A DNA stretch of 64,000 bases from Amycolatopsis arida (GCF_900115565.1 NZ_FOWW01000003.1:682001-746000), one strand, 5' to 3'; shown: positions 49,536-58,623, counted from the stretch's first letter. A program made the numbers and translations. The notes: generated from the sequence alone by a model not told the origin.

Positions 49536-51185
49536 GTGAGCTCGGAAGTGCTGTCGGAGGTGCTGCTGGACGCCGGTGTCGTGACGCGCTGCCGGCGTCG
49601 GGTGCATCTCGAGCACGACCCGGCGATGCGAAAGGTCGAGCTGCCGCCGCCGGACCCGACGATCGAGCAGCGGATCGCCGACGCGGCGGCACACCGGGCG
49701 GCGATCGCCGACCGGCTTCGGGCCGCCAACCCGGGACGCTGGGTGACCGTGCCCGCGGAGCTGCCGGCGACGGATTGGGTGTGGCTCACCGAGCGTGCAC
49801 TGGCCGAGGGCGTGCCGTTCGTGTGGGGCGCGACACTGCCCGCGGACCGGGCGGCCGGCCGGCGCGGTGGGGTGGAGCTGCTGGTGCACACCGGCGCGGG
49901 CTACCTGCCGGTGCTGGTGGTGCGGCACCGAATCACCGACCGGGGCGAGGGCGCGATCACCACCGCGCTGACCGATCTGGACCCCGGCAACGCGGCCGTC
50001 GACCCGGAGCGGAAGGTGCGCTCCCAGCCGCGGGACCAGCTGCGGCTGGCGCACGTTCGGCGGCTGCTGGAGGCGGCGGGGCACGCCGAGCCGGGCCGGG
50101 CGCTGGGTGGGGTGATCGGGTTGGACGCCGACGTGGTGCTCTGGCACGACCTGACGGCGCCGACGTGGCCGGGCGGGCGGACGGCGCTGGAGGAGTACGA
50201 CACGCGGTTCGCCGACCGGCTCGCGGTGGCGCGGGCGGCCGCGGGGCGGGCGGCGCCGCTGGCCGAGCCGTCCCGGGTGCTGGAGTGCCGGCGGTGCCCG
50301 TGGTGGTCGACCTGCGAGGCGGAGCTGATGCGGGCCCGCGACGTGAGCCTGGTGGTCCGCGGCGAGGACGCGGCGGAGCTGCGCAAGGCCGGGATCGCGA
50401 CGGTGGACGCGCTGGCCGCGCTCGGCTCGGAGACCGAGCCGCCGGTGCCGTGGACGGGCGGGCCGTTCGCCGACGCGGTGGCGTTGGCCAGGGCGTGGCT
50501 GGCGGACCTGGCGGTGGTGCGCAGGGTGCCGGAGGTGGTGGTGCCACGCGCCGACGTCGAGGTGGACATCGACATGGAGAGCTTCGGCGACGCGGGTGCG
50601 TACCTGTGGGGGTGCCTGCTCAGCGGGGTGGACATCGGGATGCCGCGGGGGTACCGGGCGTTCGCGACCTGGGAGCCGCTGCCGACCCCCGACGAGGCGC
50701 GGTCGTTCGCCGAGTTCTGGGCGTGGCTGCGGGAGGTGCGGGCGCGGGCCGCCGCGGTGGGGTTGACGTTCCGCGCGTACTGCTACAACGCGCTGGCGGA
50801 GAACCGCTGGCTGTTCGGCTCGGTGGAGCGGTTCGCCGGGATGCCGGGCGTGCCAGGCCGGGCCGAGGTGACGGAGTTCGTGGAGTCGGAGGCGTGGGTG
50901 GACCTGTTCCAGTGCGTCTCCGACCAGTTCCTGTGCGCCCAGGGCAAGGGGCTCAAGGTGGTGGCCCCGGTGGCCGGTTTCCGGTGGCGCGACCCCGAGG
51001 CGGGTGGGGAGGCCTCGATGCGCTGGTACCGGGCCGCGGTGGGCATGGACGGCGGGATACCCGACCCGGGGCAGCGCGAGCGCCTGCTGCGCTACAACGA
51101 GGACGACGTGCGGGCCACTCGCGCCCTGCGGACCTGGATGAGCGGCCCGGCCATGTCCGAGGCCCCGTTCATGGCCGACCTCTGA
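49536..51185 (+). CDS. TM0106-family RecB-like nuclease with C-terminal RNase H-like domain
   Basis: A 549-residue putative DNA-repair nuclease. The N-terminal part has the RecB-type region (CRRRVHLEHDP and later VELLVHTGAGYLPVLVVRH) and a Cys cluster ECRRCPWWSTCEAEL that could hold an iron-sulfur cluster. The C-terminal part has DVEVDIDMESFGDAGAYLWG and YNEDDVRATRALRTW, the first and last acidic motifs of a DnaQ-like exonuclease fold. GTG 49536 is the start. It is convergent with the gamma-glutamyltransferase gene across a repeat-rich gap. Confidence 0.88.
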   Translation: MSSEVLSEVLLDAGVVTRCRRRVHLEHDPAMRKVELPPPDPTIEQRIADAAAHRAAIADRLRAANPGRWVTVPAELPATDWVWLTERALAEGVPFVWGATLPADRAAGRRGGVELLVHTGAGYLPVLVVRHRITDRGEGAITTALTDLDPGNAAVDPERKVRSQPRDQLRLAHVRRLLEAAGHAEPGRALGGVIGLDADVVLWHDLTAPTWPGGRTALEEYDTRFADRLAVARAAAGRAAPLAEPSRVLECRRCPWWSTCEAELMRARDVSLVVRGEDAAELRKAGIATVDALAALGSETEPPVPWTGGPFADAVALARAWLADLAVVRRVPEVVVPRADVEVDIDMESFGDAGAYLWGCLLSGVDIGMPRGYRAFATWEPLPTPDEARSFAEFWAWLREVRARAAAVGLTFRAYCYNALAENRWLFGSVERFAGMPGVPGRAEVTEFVESEAWVDLFQCVSDQFLCAQGKGLKVVAPVAGFRWRDPEAGGEASMRWYRAAVGMDGGIPDPGQRERLLRYNEDDVRATRALRTWMSGPAMSEAPFMADL

Positions 51186-51492
51186 GGTGGGGACGGCTCG
51201 TCCCCACCGCGCCCGAGGAATGAGTTCGACGTTTGGGGGCGCGGGTGCCGGGTGGGAGCCGAAGATGACCTTGGGTATCTGTGCGGTACCGAAGGCCATC
51301 GTGGTCCTCGTGTTCTGTCGAGGTCTCGGCCAGGACGCGAGGCTGCTGCCTGGGGAGCTCAATGCGACGCGGCGCCTCCTCGCGGCAAGGCTCCAGCCGT
51401 TCCACGCCGGGTCGGGCACGCCTCACTAAGCGCGGGGGCACCCGCTGTCCCGACTCCGGGTCGGGGCGCGCCTCACCACGGGTTGCAGGCTG

Positions 51493-51619
51493 CAGCCATT
51501 CCCCCTCCCCACCCCGATCCGAAGCCGCTGTGCGGTCGGCGGTGCCGTGTCAAGGCACGCTTTCCCGCCTTGACACGGTGCCGACGACCGTCAACACAAT
51601 CAGGGCTTCGGGGTGGGGA
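51493..51619. repeat. 126-bp nested palindromic repeat, copy 2 of 2
   Basis: The inner stem CCGTGTCAAGGC / GCCTTGACACGG (51545-51578) differs from copy 1 at pair 11, C-G in copy 1 and G-C here. Both changed bases keep pairing, which suggests selection on structure or correction within the stem. The loop differs at one position. Like copy 1, it sits in a convergent gap. Confidence 0.85.
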
Positions 51620-51735
51620 CCCACCACCCGCGACCCGGCAACCCCGACACGGGATGCACCCCCTGCGGGCCCGCGGGCCCGCGGGCCCGCGTGGCGCGCC
51701 CGGCGGCGCGGCACCCGCCGCCGTGCACCTGTCGG

Positions 51736-51775
51736 GTTGTCCCCATCCCCCGGTAGTGATCCACAGATTTCGCGC
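51736..51775 (-). repeat. DnaA-box-like 40-bp element, copy B
   Basis: Read on the minus strand it begins GCGCGAAATCTGTGGA and ends GATGGGGACAAC. It matches copy C (61214-61252) closely at both ends and less well in the middle. Its box is degenerate (TTGTCCCCA). Confidence 0.55.
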
Positions 51776-52053
51776 ACCCCGTCCCCACCTCCCTGGCGGC
51801 GATATGCTGGAGCGGCTCGGCGACCCCGGGGTGGGCGGGGCCGCATCCTCCCCGCGGCTGGGCGGGGTGCACCGTCCCGCGTCCCCTTCTGAGAGCCGGC
51901 AGTGTCTGACGGGGTGGGGCTCGGGCCCAGGGCGCCTTCGGCGTCGCTGCGCGATTCGCTTCGCTCACCCTGGACCCGAGTCCCACCCCGCACAGGACCG
52001 GCACGGACGAAGGGGACGGGGGCAAACCAAGGCCACGCCACGCCTCGGGTGGG

Positions 52054-52288
52054 CCTGCCGCTCCACCCGGCCCGGCCCCAGCTCCACGGGGGATGCCTGG
52101 CGTTCCACCCGGCCCGGGCCCCCAGCTCCACAAGGGATGCCTGGCGCTCCACCCGGCCAGGCCCCCGCTCGCACCGGGACCGGGCACGGGGCGACACGGT
52201 CGGGAGGGAAGGACCTCACGGCGGGCCCTGTTCCGGGGTGCTGCCTGGCGCTCCACGGGCCGCCCAGGCCCCCAGCCTGTGCGGGGTC
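52054..52288. repeat. 44-bp degenerate tandem units
   Basis: Units start CCTGSCGYTCCACCCGGCC and end CAGCTCCACRRGGGATG at 52054-52095, 52096-52139 and, truncated, 52140-52180. A fourth start (CCTGGCGCTCCACGGGCC) is at 52244. They lie in the repeat-rich convergent region and do not encode a credible protein. Confidence 0.75.
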
Positions 52289-52482
52289 GGCACGGGCGAA
52301 AGGGACGGGGGAAGAAGCCCCAAGGCGAGCTCTGTCTCGGGTGGTGCTCGGTGTGCCCAACGGGCCCAGTCCCGGCCAGGACGGGCCGTTGACCGTGCTC
52401 GCGGGCACCCCAAACCTGACCGGTCCCACCCTGTGACAGGGCGATCCGCGACTCCGGGGCAGGTCTCGCGGACCGAGCCGTC

Positions 52483-54255
52483 TCAGCGGCCCACGGCGTA
52501 GCCCTGCATGCCGCGCGCGTTGGCCGCGGCGCGGAGGAGGCCGGTGGCCGGGTCGCGGGACACCGCCGACAGCCGTCCCAGTGCCCACGGCCCGGCGTCC
52601 ACCACGTCGTGCCCGCGCTCGCGCAGCTCGGCGATCGCCGTCGCGCCGAGGCGGGACTCGACCACCACCTGCCGCGGCAACCAGGACCGCGGGTAGAACG
52701 AGCTCGGGAACGCCGTGGTGTGCCACGCCGGCGAATCGATCGCGCCCTGCAGGTTCAGCCCGCCGAGCACGTGCGCCAACCAGAAGCACACCTGCCACTG
52801 GTCCTGCTGGTCCCCGCCGGGCGTGCCGAACGCGATCCTGGGCTCGCCGTCGCGCAGCGCCATCGACGGCGACAGCGTGATCCGCGGCCGCTTCCCCGGC
52901 GCCAGCGAGTTCGGCAACCCCTGCTCCAGCCAGAACATCTGCGCCCGCGAGTCCAGGCAGAACCCCAGCTCGGGGATCGTCGGGCTGGACTGCAACCACC
53001 CACCGGACGGCGTCGCCGAGATCATGTTCCCCTGGGCGTCCACGACATCGATGTGCACGGTGTCACCGCGGGTCTCCCCGGCCCGACCGACCGTCGGCTC
53101 CCCGAGCGCCCCCGACACCGGCTCCGTGCCCCGCGTCCGCTCCAGCACCCGCGGCAACCGCGGGTCCGGCCCACCCGGCCGCAACTCCGCGCTCGCCTCG
53201 GCCCCCACCAGCGCGCGCCGCCGCTCGGCGTACTCCTCGGACAGCAACAGGTCCAGCGGCACGTCCACGTCGCCGTACCACGCTTCCCGGTCGGCGAAGG
53301 CCAGCTTCGCGCACTCGACCGCCAGGTGCACCGTCCGCGCCGTCGGCACACCATCCACATAGGACATCTCGTCGGCGAAGCCGCGCAGCATCAGCAACTG
53401 CTGGGCCAGCACCGGCCCCTGCGTCCACGCCCCGCACTTCGCCAGGCTCCACCCGCCGAGATCGGTGATCACCGCGTCCTCGTAGCCTGCCGACCATTCC
53501 GCCAGGTCCTGCCCGGTGAGCAACCCGGCGTGGTCGCGCCCGGAGTCGTCCCGGAACGCCTGCCGGGCGAAGCCGTCGATCGCCTCCGCGACGAACCCGT
53601 GCGACCACGCCCGCCGCGCCGCGTCGATCTGCTCCTCCCGACCGGACACCGTCTCGGCCTCCGCGAGCAGCCGCTGCCAGGTACGGGCCAGCGCCCGGTT
53701 CCGGTGCGGCGACCCCGGCTCGGGCGGCTCGCCGCCGGGCAACCACAGTTCCGCCGACGTCGGCCAGTGCCGGGCGAACAGGTCCGCCACCGACTCGATC
53801 GTCGCCGTCATCCGCGGCACCACCGGCACGCCCTGCCACGCGTACGAGATCGCGTAGCCGAGCACGTCCCGCAGCCGCTTGGTGCCGTGGTCCCGCAACA
53901 GGAGCAGCCAGGCGTCCCATGCGCCGGGCACGGTCGCCGACAGCAGGCCGCTGCCCGGGATCAGGTCGAGATTGAGGTCGGCGAAGCGCTCCGCGGTCGC
54001 GGCCGCCGGCGCCACGCCCTGCCCGCACAGCACCCGCGGCGTGTGGTCGGCCGCCGTCACGAAGATCGCCGGGACCTGGCCGGCCGGTCCGTTCAGGTGC
54101 GGCTCGGCGACCTGCAGGACGAACCCCGCCGCCACGGCCGCGTCGAACGCGTTGCCCCCGGTCTCGAGCACGGCCATCCCGGCCGCCGACGCCAGCCAGT
54201 GCGTGGACGCCACCATCCCGTGCGTGCCGATGAGCTCCGGTCTCGTCGTGAACAC
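52483..54255 (-). CDS. ggt: Gamma-glutamyltransferase family protein
   Basis: Ntn-hydrolase that cleaves or transfers gamma-glutamyl groups, e.g. from glutathione-like thiols or poly-gamma-glutamate; some relatives act on cephalosporins. It has 590 residues from GTG 54255. The autoproteolysis site is in RGDTVHIDVVDAQGN, with Thr399 as the new N-terminal nucleophile. MVASTHWLASAAGMAVLETG and GGNAFDAAVAAGFVLQV are conserved. No signal peptide is seen, unlike periplasmic GGTs, which is usual for actinobacterial paralogues. A TTG at 54291 would add 12 residues and is less likely. Confidence 0.92.
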   Translation of the reverse strand: MFTTRPELIGTHGMVASTHWLASAAGMAVLETGGNAFDAAVAAGFVLQVAEPHLNGPAGQVPAIFVTAADHTPRVLCGQGVAPAAATAERFADLNLDLIPGSGLLSATVPGAWDAWLLLLRDHGTKRLRDVLGYAISYAWQGVPVVPRMTATIESVADLFARHWPTSAELWLPGGEPPEPGSPHRNRALARTWQRLLAEAETVSGREEQIDAARRAWSHGFVAEAIDGFARQAFRDDSGRDHAGLLTGQDLAEWSAGYEDAVITDLGGWSLAKCGAWTQGPVLAQQLLMLRGFADEMSYVDGVPTARTVHLAVECAKLAFADREAWYGDVDVPLDLLLSEEYAERRRALVGAEASAELRPGGPDPRLPRVLERTRGTEPVSGALGEPTVGRAGETRGDTVHIDVVDAQGNMISATPSGGWLQSSPTIPELGFCLDSRAQMFWLEQGLPNSLAPGKRPRITLSPSMALRDGEPRIAFGTPGGDQQDQWQVCFWLAHVLGGLNLQGAIDSPAWHTTAFPSSFYPRSWLPRQVVVESRLGATAIAELRERGHDVVDAGPWALGRLSAVSRDPATGLLRAAANARGMQGYAVGR

Positions 54256-54334
54256 GCGGCAAGGGTACGGCCTTTTGTTTCGTTCGCTCAACTAACAGAC
54301 TTCGGGAGTACCGAACTCCCGAGGTCCCACCCGG

Positions 54335-55636
54335 TCATGCCGTGGCCAGGCGCCGCTGCCGGGGCCGCCCAACACCCGTCCAGCTCAGTCCCGCCGCGAG
54401 CACCGTGTCCGGGTCGAGCAGGTTCCGGGTGTCCACCACCGTGTCGCCGGCCATCCGCGCCGCCATCGCCGCCCAGTCCAGCGCGGCGAACTCCGGCCAC
54501 TCGGTGAGCACCACGACGACGTCGGCCCGCTCGGCCACCCGGTAGGGATCGCCGACCACGGCCATCCCGGGCAGCGGCTCGGCGACCGCGGGGTCGTGAG
54601 CGGTGACCACGGCGCCGTGCGCGCACAGTACCGACGCCACCGACAGCGCGGGCGAGTCGCGCAGGTCGTTGGTGCCCGCCTTGAACGCCAGCCCGAGCAG
54701 CCCGATCCGCGTGCCGGCCAGCGAGCCGCCGGCCGCCGCGGCGATCTTGGCAATCACCCGGTCGCGCTGTGCGATGTTCTCCGCCACGGTCGCGCTCAGC
54801 AGGCCGAAGTCGAACCCCACGGACTCGGCGATCCGCAGCAGCGCGCTGGTGTCCTTCGGCAGGCACGACCCGCCCCAACCCGGCCCCGGCGCCAGGAACG
54901 TCCGACCGATCCGCCGGTCGTGGCCCATCCCCTCGGTCACCGCGGCGACGTCGGCGCCCAGCCGCTCGCACAGCTCGGCGACGGCGTTCACATAGGACAG
55001 CTTCATCGCGAGGAAGCAGTTCGCCGCGTACTTCACCAGCTCCGCGCTCGCCGCGTCGGTCAGCACGGTCGGCGCGCCAAGGTCCCGGTACAGCCCGGCC
55101 ACCCACCGCGCGGCCGCGGGGTCGGCCGAGCCGACGACGATCCGGTCCGGCCCGAGGAAGTCGGCCACCGCGCTGCCCTCGCGGAGGAACTCCGGGTTCG
55201 CCACCACCGCGACGTCGTCCCGGTCGAGTAGCCCGGCGATGCGCTCGGCGGTGCCCACCGGCACGGTCGACTTGGTGATCACCGCACACCCGGCCGGCAG
55301 GGCGTCCCCGACCTCGGCCACCACCGCCTCCACCGCGCGCAGGTCGGCCCCGCCGCCCGCGCCCATCGGCGTCGGCACGCACAGGAACACGCCCTCGGCG
55401 TTGGCCACCGCCGCCCTGGCGCCGACGACGAACGACAGCCGGCCGGCGGCGAGCCCCTCGACCACCAGCTCGGGCAGCCCCGGCTCCAGGATGTCCACCC
55501 TGCCGGCGGACAGCCGCGCGACCTTGACCTCGTCCACGTCCACACAGGTCACCCGGTGGCCGAGGGCGGCGAGGCAGGCGCCCGTGGTCAGTCCGACGTA
55601 GCCCGTGCCCACCACCGCGATCCGCGCTGTGCCCAT
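54335..55636 (-). CDS. ugd: UDP-glucose 6-dehydrogenase
   Basis: Oxidises UDP-glucose to UDP-glucuronate with two NAD. It has 433 residues: Rossmann motif VVGTGYVGLTTGA (8-20), STVPVGT, ELVKYAANCFLAMKLSYVN (central helix), catalytic Cys258 in GGSCLPKD, and the C-terminal UDP-binding domain with GLAFKAGTNDLRDSPAL. The start is ATG 55636. UDP-glucuronate feeds polysaccharide or glycoconjugate synthesis, but no glycosyltransferase gene is near. Confidence 0.94.
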   Translation of the reverse strand: MGTARIAVVGTGYVGLTTGACLAALGHRVTCVDVDEVKVARLSAGRVDILEPGLPELVVEGLAAGRLSFVVGARAAVANAEGVFLCVPTPMGAGGGADLRAVEAVVAEVGDALPAGCAVITKSTVPVGTAERIAGLLDRDDVAVVANPEFLREGSAVADFLGPDRIVVGSADPAAARWVAGLYRDLGAPTVLTDAASAELVKYAANCFLAMKLSYVNAVAELCERLGADVAAVTEGMGHDRRIGRTFLAPGPGWGGSCLPKDTSALLRIAESVGFDFGLLSATVAENIAQRDRVIAKIAAAAGGSLAGTRIGLLGLAFKAGTNDLRDSPALSVASVLCAHGAVVTAHDPAVAEPLPGMAVVGDPYRVAERADVVVVLTEWPEFAALDWAAMAARMAGDTVVDTRNLLDPDTVLAAGLSWTGVGRPRQRRLATA

Positions 55637-55825
55637 GCGGTGACCGTCGCAGCCACAGTTGACCACCGCGCGAACGGGACGAAACACCACCGCGTACTCA
55701 GGAACAACGGGTGCGCACGACGGGTGACGAGGCACACCCGTCGCGCGCATGCGAACGGGCGTTAACCTGTGCCCAAACCGGATGGCCCCATTCCGGCCCC
55801 AGTTCGAGGAAGGAGCCGCAGAAAC

Positions 55826-56584
55826 ATGCAGATCCAGGACACCGCGGCGGTCGTCACCGGAGGTGCGTCCGGTCTCGGTGGTGCCACCGTCAAGGCACTG
55901 GCGGCCAAGGGCGGCAAGGTCTTCGCGCTCGACCTCGCCGCGTCGATCGAGAAGGCGGAGCAGGTCGACGGCGTGACCTACGTCGAGGCGGACGTGACCA
56001 GCGAGGAGCAGGTCAGGGCCGCGGTGGAGCAGGCAGCCGGCGCCGGCGTGCCGCTGCGGATCGTGGTGAACTGCGCGGGCGTCGGCTGGGCTGGGCGGAT
56101 CCTGTCCAAGAACGGCCCGCACGACCTCGAGCTGTTCCGCAAGGTGCTCGAGGTGAACACGCTCGGCACCTTCAACGTCATGCGGCTGGCCGCCGACGCC
56201 ATCGCCAAGACCGACCCGCTCACCGACGACCAGCGCGGCGTCGTGATCAACACCGCCTCGGTGGCCGCGTTCGACGGCCAGATCGGGCAGATCGCCTACG
56301 CCGCGTCCAAGGGCGGCGTGGTCGGCATGACCCTGCCCGCCGCGCGGGACCTCGCCCGGCACGGCATCCGGGTGATGACCATCGCGCCCGGGATCATCGA
56401 CACCCCGATGCTGGCCGGCGTCACCGAGGAGTTCCGCGCCGGGTTGGCCGCCGGCGTCCCGTTCCCGCAGCGCCTCGGCCGGCCGGACGAGTACGCCCAG
56501 CTCGCCGTGGACATCGTCGAGCACGACTACCTCAACGGCGAGGTCATCCGGCTCGACGGCGCGCTGCGCATGGCCCCCCGCTGA
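55826..56584 (+). CDS. SDR oxidoreductase, 3-hydroxyacyl-CoA dehydrogenase type II-like
   Basis: NAD-dependent SDR of 252 residues with VVTGGASGLGGATVKAL, VNCAGVGWAG, NTASVAAFDGQIGQIAYAAS (Ser and Tyr), KGGV (Lys) and TIAPGIIDTPML. The insert WAGRILSKNGPHDLELFRK and the C terminus GEVIRLDGALRMAPR match HSD17B10-type enzymes of fatty-acid or branched-chain degradation. AAGGAG at 55810-55815 is 10 bases before ATG 55826. Confidence 0.92.
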   Translation: MQIQDTAAVVTGGASGLGGATVKALAAKGGKVFALDLAASIEKAEQVDGVTYVEADVTSEEQVRAAVEQAAGAGVPLRIVVNCAGVGWAGRILSKNGPHDLELFRKVLEVNTLGTFNVMRLAADAIAKTDPLTDDQRGVVINTASVAAFDGQIGQIAYAASKGGVVGMTLPAARDLARHGIRVMTIAPGIIDTPMLAGVTEEFRAGLAAGVPFPQRLGRPDEYAQLAVDIVEHDYLNGEVIRLDGALRMAPR

Positions 56585-56616
56585 CCGCACCGACCAACGC
56601 CATGCATGGGAAGCGC

Positions 56617-56970
56617 TCAGCCGGCGGTGGGGTCCTCGGCGATCACCCAGTACTCGACGAACCGGTCACCGGCCACCCTGAGCAGGTCGTGGCCGTGGAA
56701 CTCGACCGGCCGACCCTCGTAGCGGCCCCGGCCGACCCACCGCGCGGCCACCAGGTCACCCTGCGCCACCGGGCCCACGACGATCTCGAACCGCATGTCG
56801 TCGACCATCGCGCGGCCCTGCCGGATCACCTCGGCCAGCTCGGCCGGCCCGTGCACCGTCCGGCCCGGCCAGTGACCGATGAAGTCGGCCGACACCACGT
56901 CGGGCGCGAGCCGTTCCAGCTCGGCCGGGTCGGTGTTCCACAACCCGTGCAGCCAGTTCTCGTACTTCAC
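56617..56970 (-). CDS. SnoaL-like / NTF2-fold small protein
   Basis: A 117-residue single-domain protein of the SnoaL/ketosteroid-isomerase type (LAPDVVSADFIGHWPGRTVH, AARWVGRGRYEGRPVEFHG, GDRFVEYWVI). The GTG start at 56970 takes its ribosome binding site GAGGAGGGG from the repeat cassette. It follows the VOC gene by 88 bases in the same direction and may be read from the sigma-factor promoter. Substrate or ligand unknown. Confidence 0.85.
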   Translation of the reverse strand: MKYENWLHGLWNTDPAELERLAPDVVSADFIGHWPGRTVHGPAELAEVIRQGRAMVDDMRFEIVVGPVAQGDLVAARWVGRGRYEGRPVEFHGHDLLRVAGDRFVEYWVIAEDPTAG

Positions 56971-57061
56971 GTCCCCTCCTCGTTGGCACTCGTCTGCGGC
57001 GTTCGCCGGGCTGTTGTGTCGAACGGTCCTGCGTCGAACGGTTCGCTCGCGAGCTCGCTCA
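56971..57061 (-). repeat. Intercistronic cassette, copy 2 (stop codon to ribosome binding site)
   Basis: On the minus strand it starts at the TGA stop of the VOC gene, TGAGCGAGCTCGCGAGCGAA, and ends in CGAGGAGGGG before the GTG of the SnoaL-like gene. Compared with 23295-23372 it carries an internal duplication of CCGTTCGACRCA. Position relative to the two genes is identical to copy 1. Confidence 0.8.
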
Positions 57062-57943
57062 CGTCTGCCACAGCCAGAACTCCACTCCCTGGTCGTCGAC
57101 ACAGTCCGCGGTGCGGCCGTACGGCTCCCGCTTCACCTCGCGCACCCGGCCGCCGTGCTCGCGTACCCGCTCGACGGCGGCGTCCAGGTCGTCCACCGCG
57201 TACATCAGCTTCCAGCCGCGGTAGTCCTGGCCGCCCCACACGCCGGCGTCCGGCAGGCCGGTGCCCGCCGCGGACCAGGCCCGCGGCACGGTCCCCGGGG
57301 AGAACCGCCAGCCCAGGACGGCGCCGTAGAACGCCTTGGCCGTCTCGTCGTCGGGAACGGTGAAGGTGAAGTACGCGGCCTCGCCGTGCTGGGGCGTCGG
57401 GTGGCCGGCGGACGAGTGGCGTGGGGCCTGCGCGACCAGCCAGCGCTGCCCGAACGGGTCGGTGATGTTGGCCTGCCGGCCGTGTCCCTCGTCGCGCGGC
57501 GACACCACCACGCGCCCGCCCCGGGCGGCGGCCCGCTCGACCGCGGTGTCGACGTCGGACACCTCCACCCGGATGGACGCGCCGCCGGCGGTGGCCGCCA
57601 CGTGCTCGATCTCCGGGAACTCCTCGGCCAGCATCAGCACGGCGTCACCGATGGCCAGCTCGGCGTGGCCGATCCGGCCGTCCGGCATCACCACCGGGTC
57701 ACCGCGGCGGGTGGCCCCGAACACCTCCTCGTAGAACTCGATCGCCCGGTGGGCGTCGGGCACCGCGAGATACGGGACGAGCGAGTGGTACTCGGCGCGC
57801 GCGGGCGCCTCGGTCGTGGTCATGTCGGCTCCACCTTTCGTCAGGATCTCGCGCCGCAGCCGCTCGCGGAGCGTCGCGGCGAACTCCGGATCCGGTTCGA
57901 TCGGGTGATGCGGCCGGCGGAGGGCTTCCAGCGGATCGGTCAT
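57059..57943 (-). CDS. Two-domain VOC (glyoxalase-fold) protein with sigma-linked N-terminal extension
   Basis: A 294-residue protein. Residues about 1-40 (MTDPLEALRRPHHPIEPDPE, then FAATLRERLRREIL) form a helical extension. Two VOC domains follow, about 50-165 and 185-292, with FYEEVFGATRRGD, ITDPFGQRWLVAQ and GVEFWLWQT. Its start overlaps the ECF sigma-factor stop by 4 bases. The extension placed next to a sigma factor suggests a soluble anti-sigma-like or sensor role, but this is inference; it could also be a metabolic enzyme. ATG 57823 is an internal alternative start lacking the extension. Confidence 0.85.
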   Translation of the reverse strand: MTDPLEALRRPHHPIEPDPEFAATLRERLRREILTKGGADMTTTEAPARAEYHSLVPYLAVPDAHRAIEFYEEVFGATRRGDPVVMPDGRIGHAELAIGDAVLMLAEEFPEIEHVAATAGGASIRVEVSDVDTAVERAAARGGRVVVSPRDEGHGRQANITDPFGQRWLVAQAPRHSSAGHPTPQHGEAAYFTFTVPDDETAKAFYGAVLGWRFSPGTVPRAWSAAGTGLPDAGVWGGQDYRGWKLMYAVDDLDAAVERVREHGGRVREVKREPYGRTADCVDDQGVEFWLWQT

Positions 57944-58485
57944 CGCGGCCCTCCCTCCTCGCCGGCGTGGGTGTCCTCGTAGGCGGCCCGGAACGCCGCG
58001 CGGGCCCGCACCAGCAGCGCCTCCGTGGCGTGCACGGTGCGGCCGAGGTGCTCGGCGACCTCGGGCACGGGGAGCCCGTCGACGTAGCGCAGGGTGAGTG
58101 CGGCCCGGTGGTGCGGCCCCAGCTGGGCGAGCACCTGGCGGGCGCGCAACGCGTCGAGCTCGGCCTCCCACGGGTCGACCGCCTCCGGGGCGGCGTCGTG
58201 CACCAGCTTCAGCCCGCGTTCCTCCCGCTCCCGGCGCCGCCAGTGGTCGGCCAGCTTGTGCCGGGCGACACCGATCAGCCACGGCACGGTCACCGGACCC
58301 GCGCCGGGCTTGCGGGCCGCGCCGACGGCGCCGAGGAACGTCTCCGAGGTCAGCTCCTCGGCCAGGGATCGGTTCCCGCATCGGGACAGCAGGTAGCCGT
58401 AGACCTCGGGCAGCGCCGCCTCGTAGATCTCCAGCAGCGCGAACTCCGGGTCCCGCTCCACCCGTGGCTCGCCCACCCGGCTCAC
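57940..58485 (-). CDS. ECF-type sigma-70 factor
   Basis: A 181-residue sigma factor: region 2 with ALPEVYGYLLSRCGNRSLAE, ELTSETFLGAVGAARK and VPWLIGVARHKLADHWRR, and region 4 with LGPHHRAALTLRYVDGLPVP, EVAEHLGRTVHATEALLVRA. The start is GTG 58485. It is translationally coupled to the VOC gene. No transmembrane anti-sigma factor follows, unlike the sigma factor at 37361. Confidence 0.92.
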   Translation of the reverse strand: MSRVGEPRVERDPEFALLEIYEAALPEVYGYLLSRCGNRSLAEELTSETFLGAVGAARKPGAGPVTVPWLIGVARHKLADHWRRREREERGLKLVHDAAPEAVDPWEAELDALRARQVLAQLGPHHRAALTLRYVDGLPVPEVAEHLGRTVHATEALLVRARAAFRAAYEDTHAGEEGGPR

Positions 58486-58623
58486 CCGCCGGCCGGCCGC
58501 GGCCGTGTCGCATCACCGTCGTGCACATCCCCATCGTCGTTCGGGGTGGGGGTTCTCCGACGGGTGCCGCGCCAACTTCCTTCCACTGGCGCCCTGTCAA
58601 CAAGGTGCCCTACGGTCAGAAGG

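Larger units (their letters stand above)
51186..52482. other. 1.3-kb repeat-rich convergent intergenic region
   Basis: No protein gene is supported. The region is a mosaic of repeats: the 126-bp palindrome (51493-51619), GC-only triplets GCGGGCCC (51673-51702), a DnaA-box-like element (51736-51775), a 22-bp repeat shared with 5434 (51896-51917) and three or four 44-bp units (52054-52288). At 52336-52358, TGTCTCGGGTGGTGCTCGG resembles 6437-6455. The first 250 bases are less GC-rich and may be the decayed remains of a gene. Confidence 0.6.

Noticed and set aside
51187-51429. 80-codon frame starting after the RecB-like nuclease
   Set aside because: No ribosome binding site, no domain and unusual composition; treated as part of the repeat-rich region, possibly decayed coding sequence.
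55711-57363. Long plus-strand frame overlapping the SDR, SnoaL-like and VOC genes
   Set aside because: Shadow frame; the SDR from 55826 and the minus-strand genes have domains and start signals.
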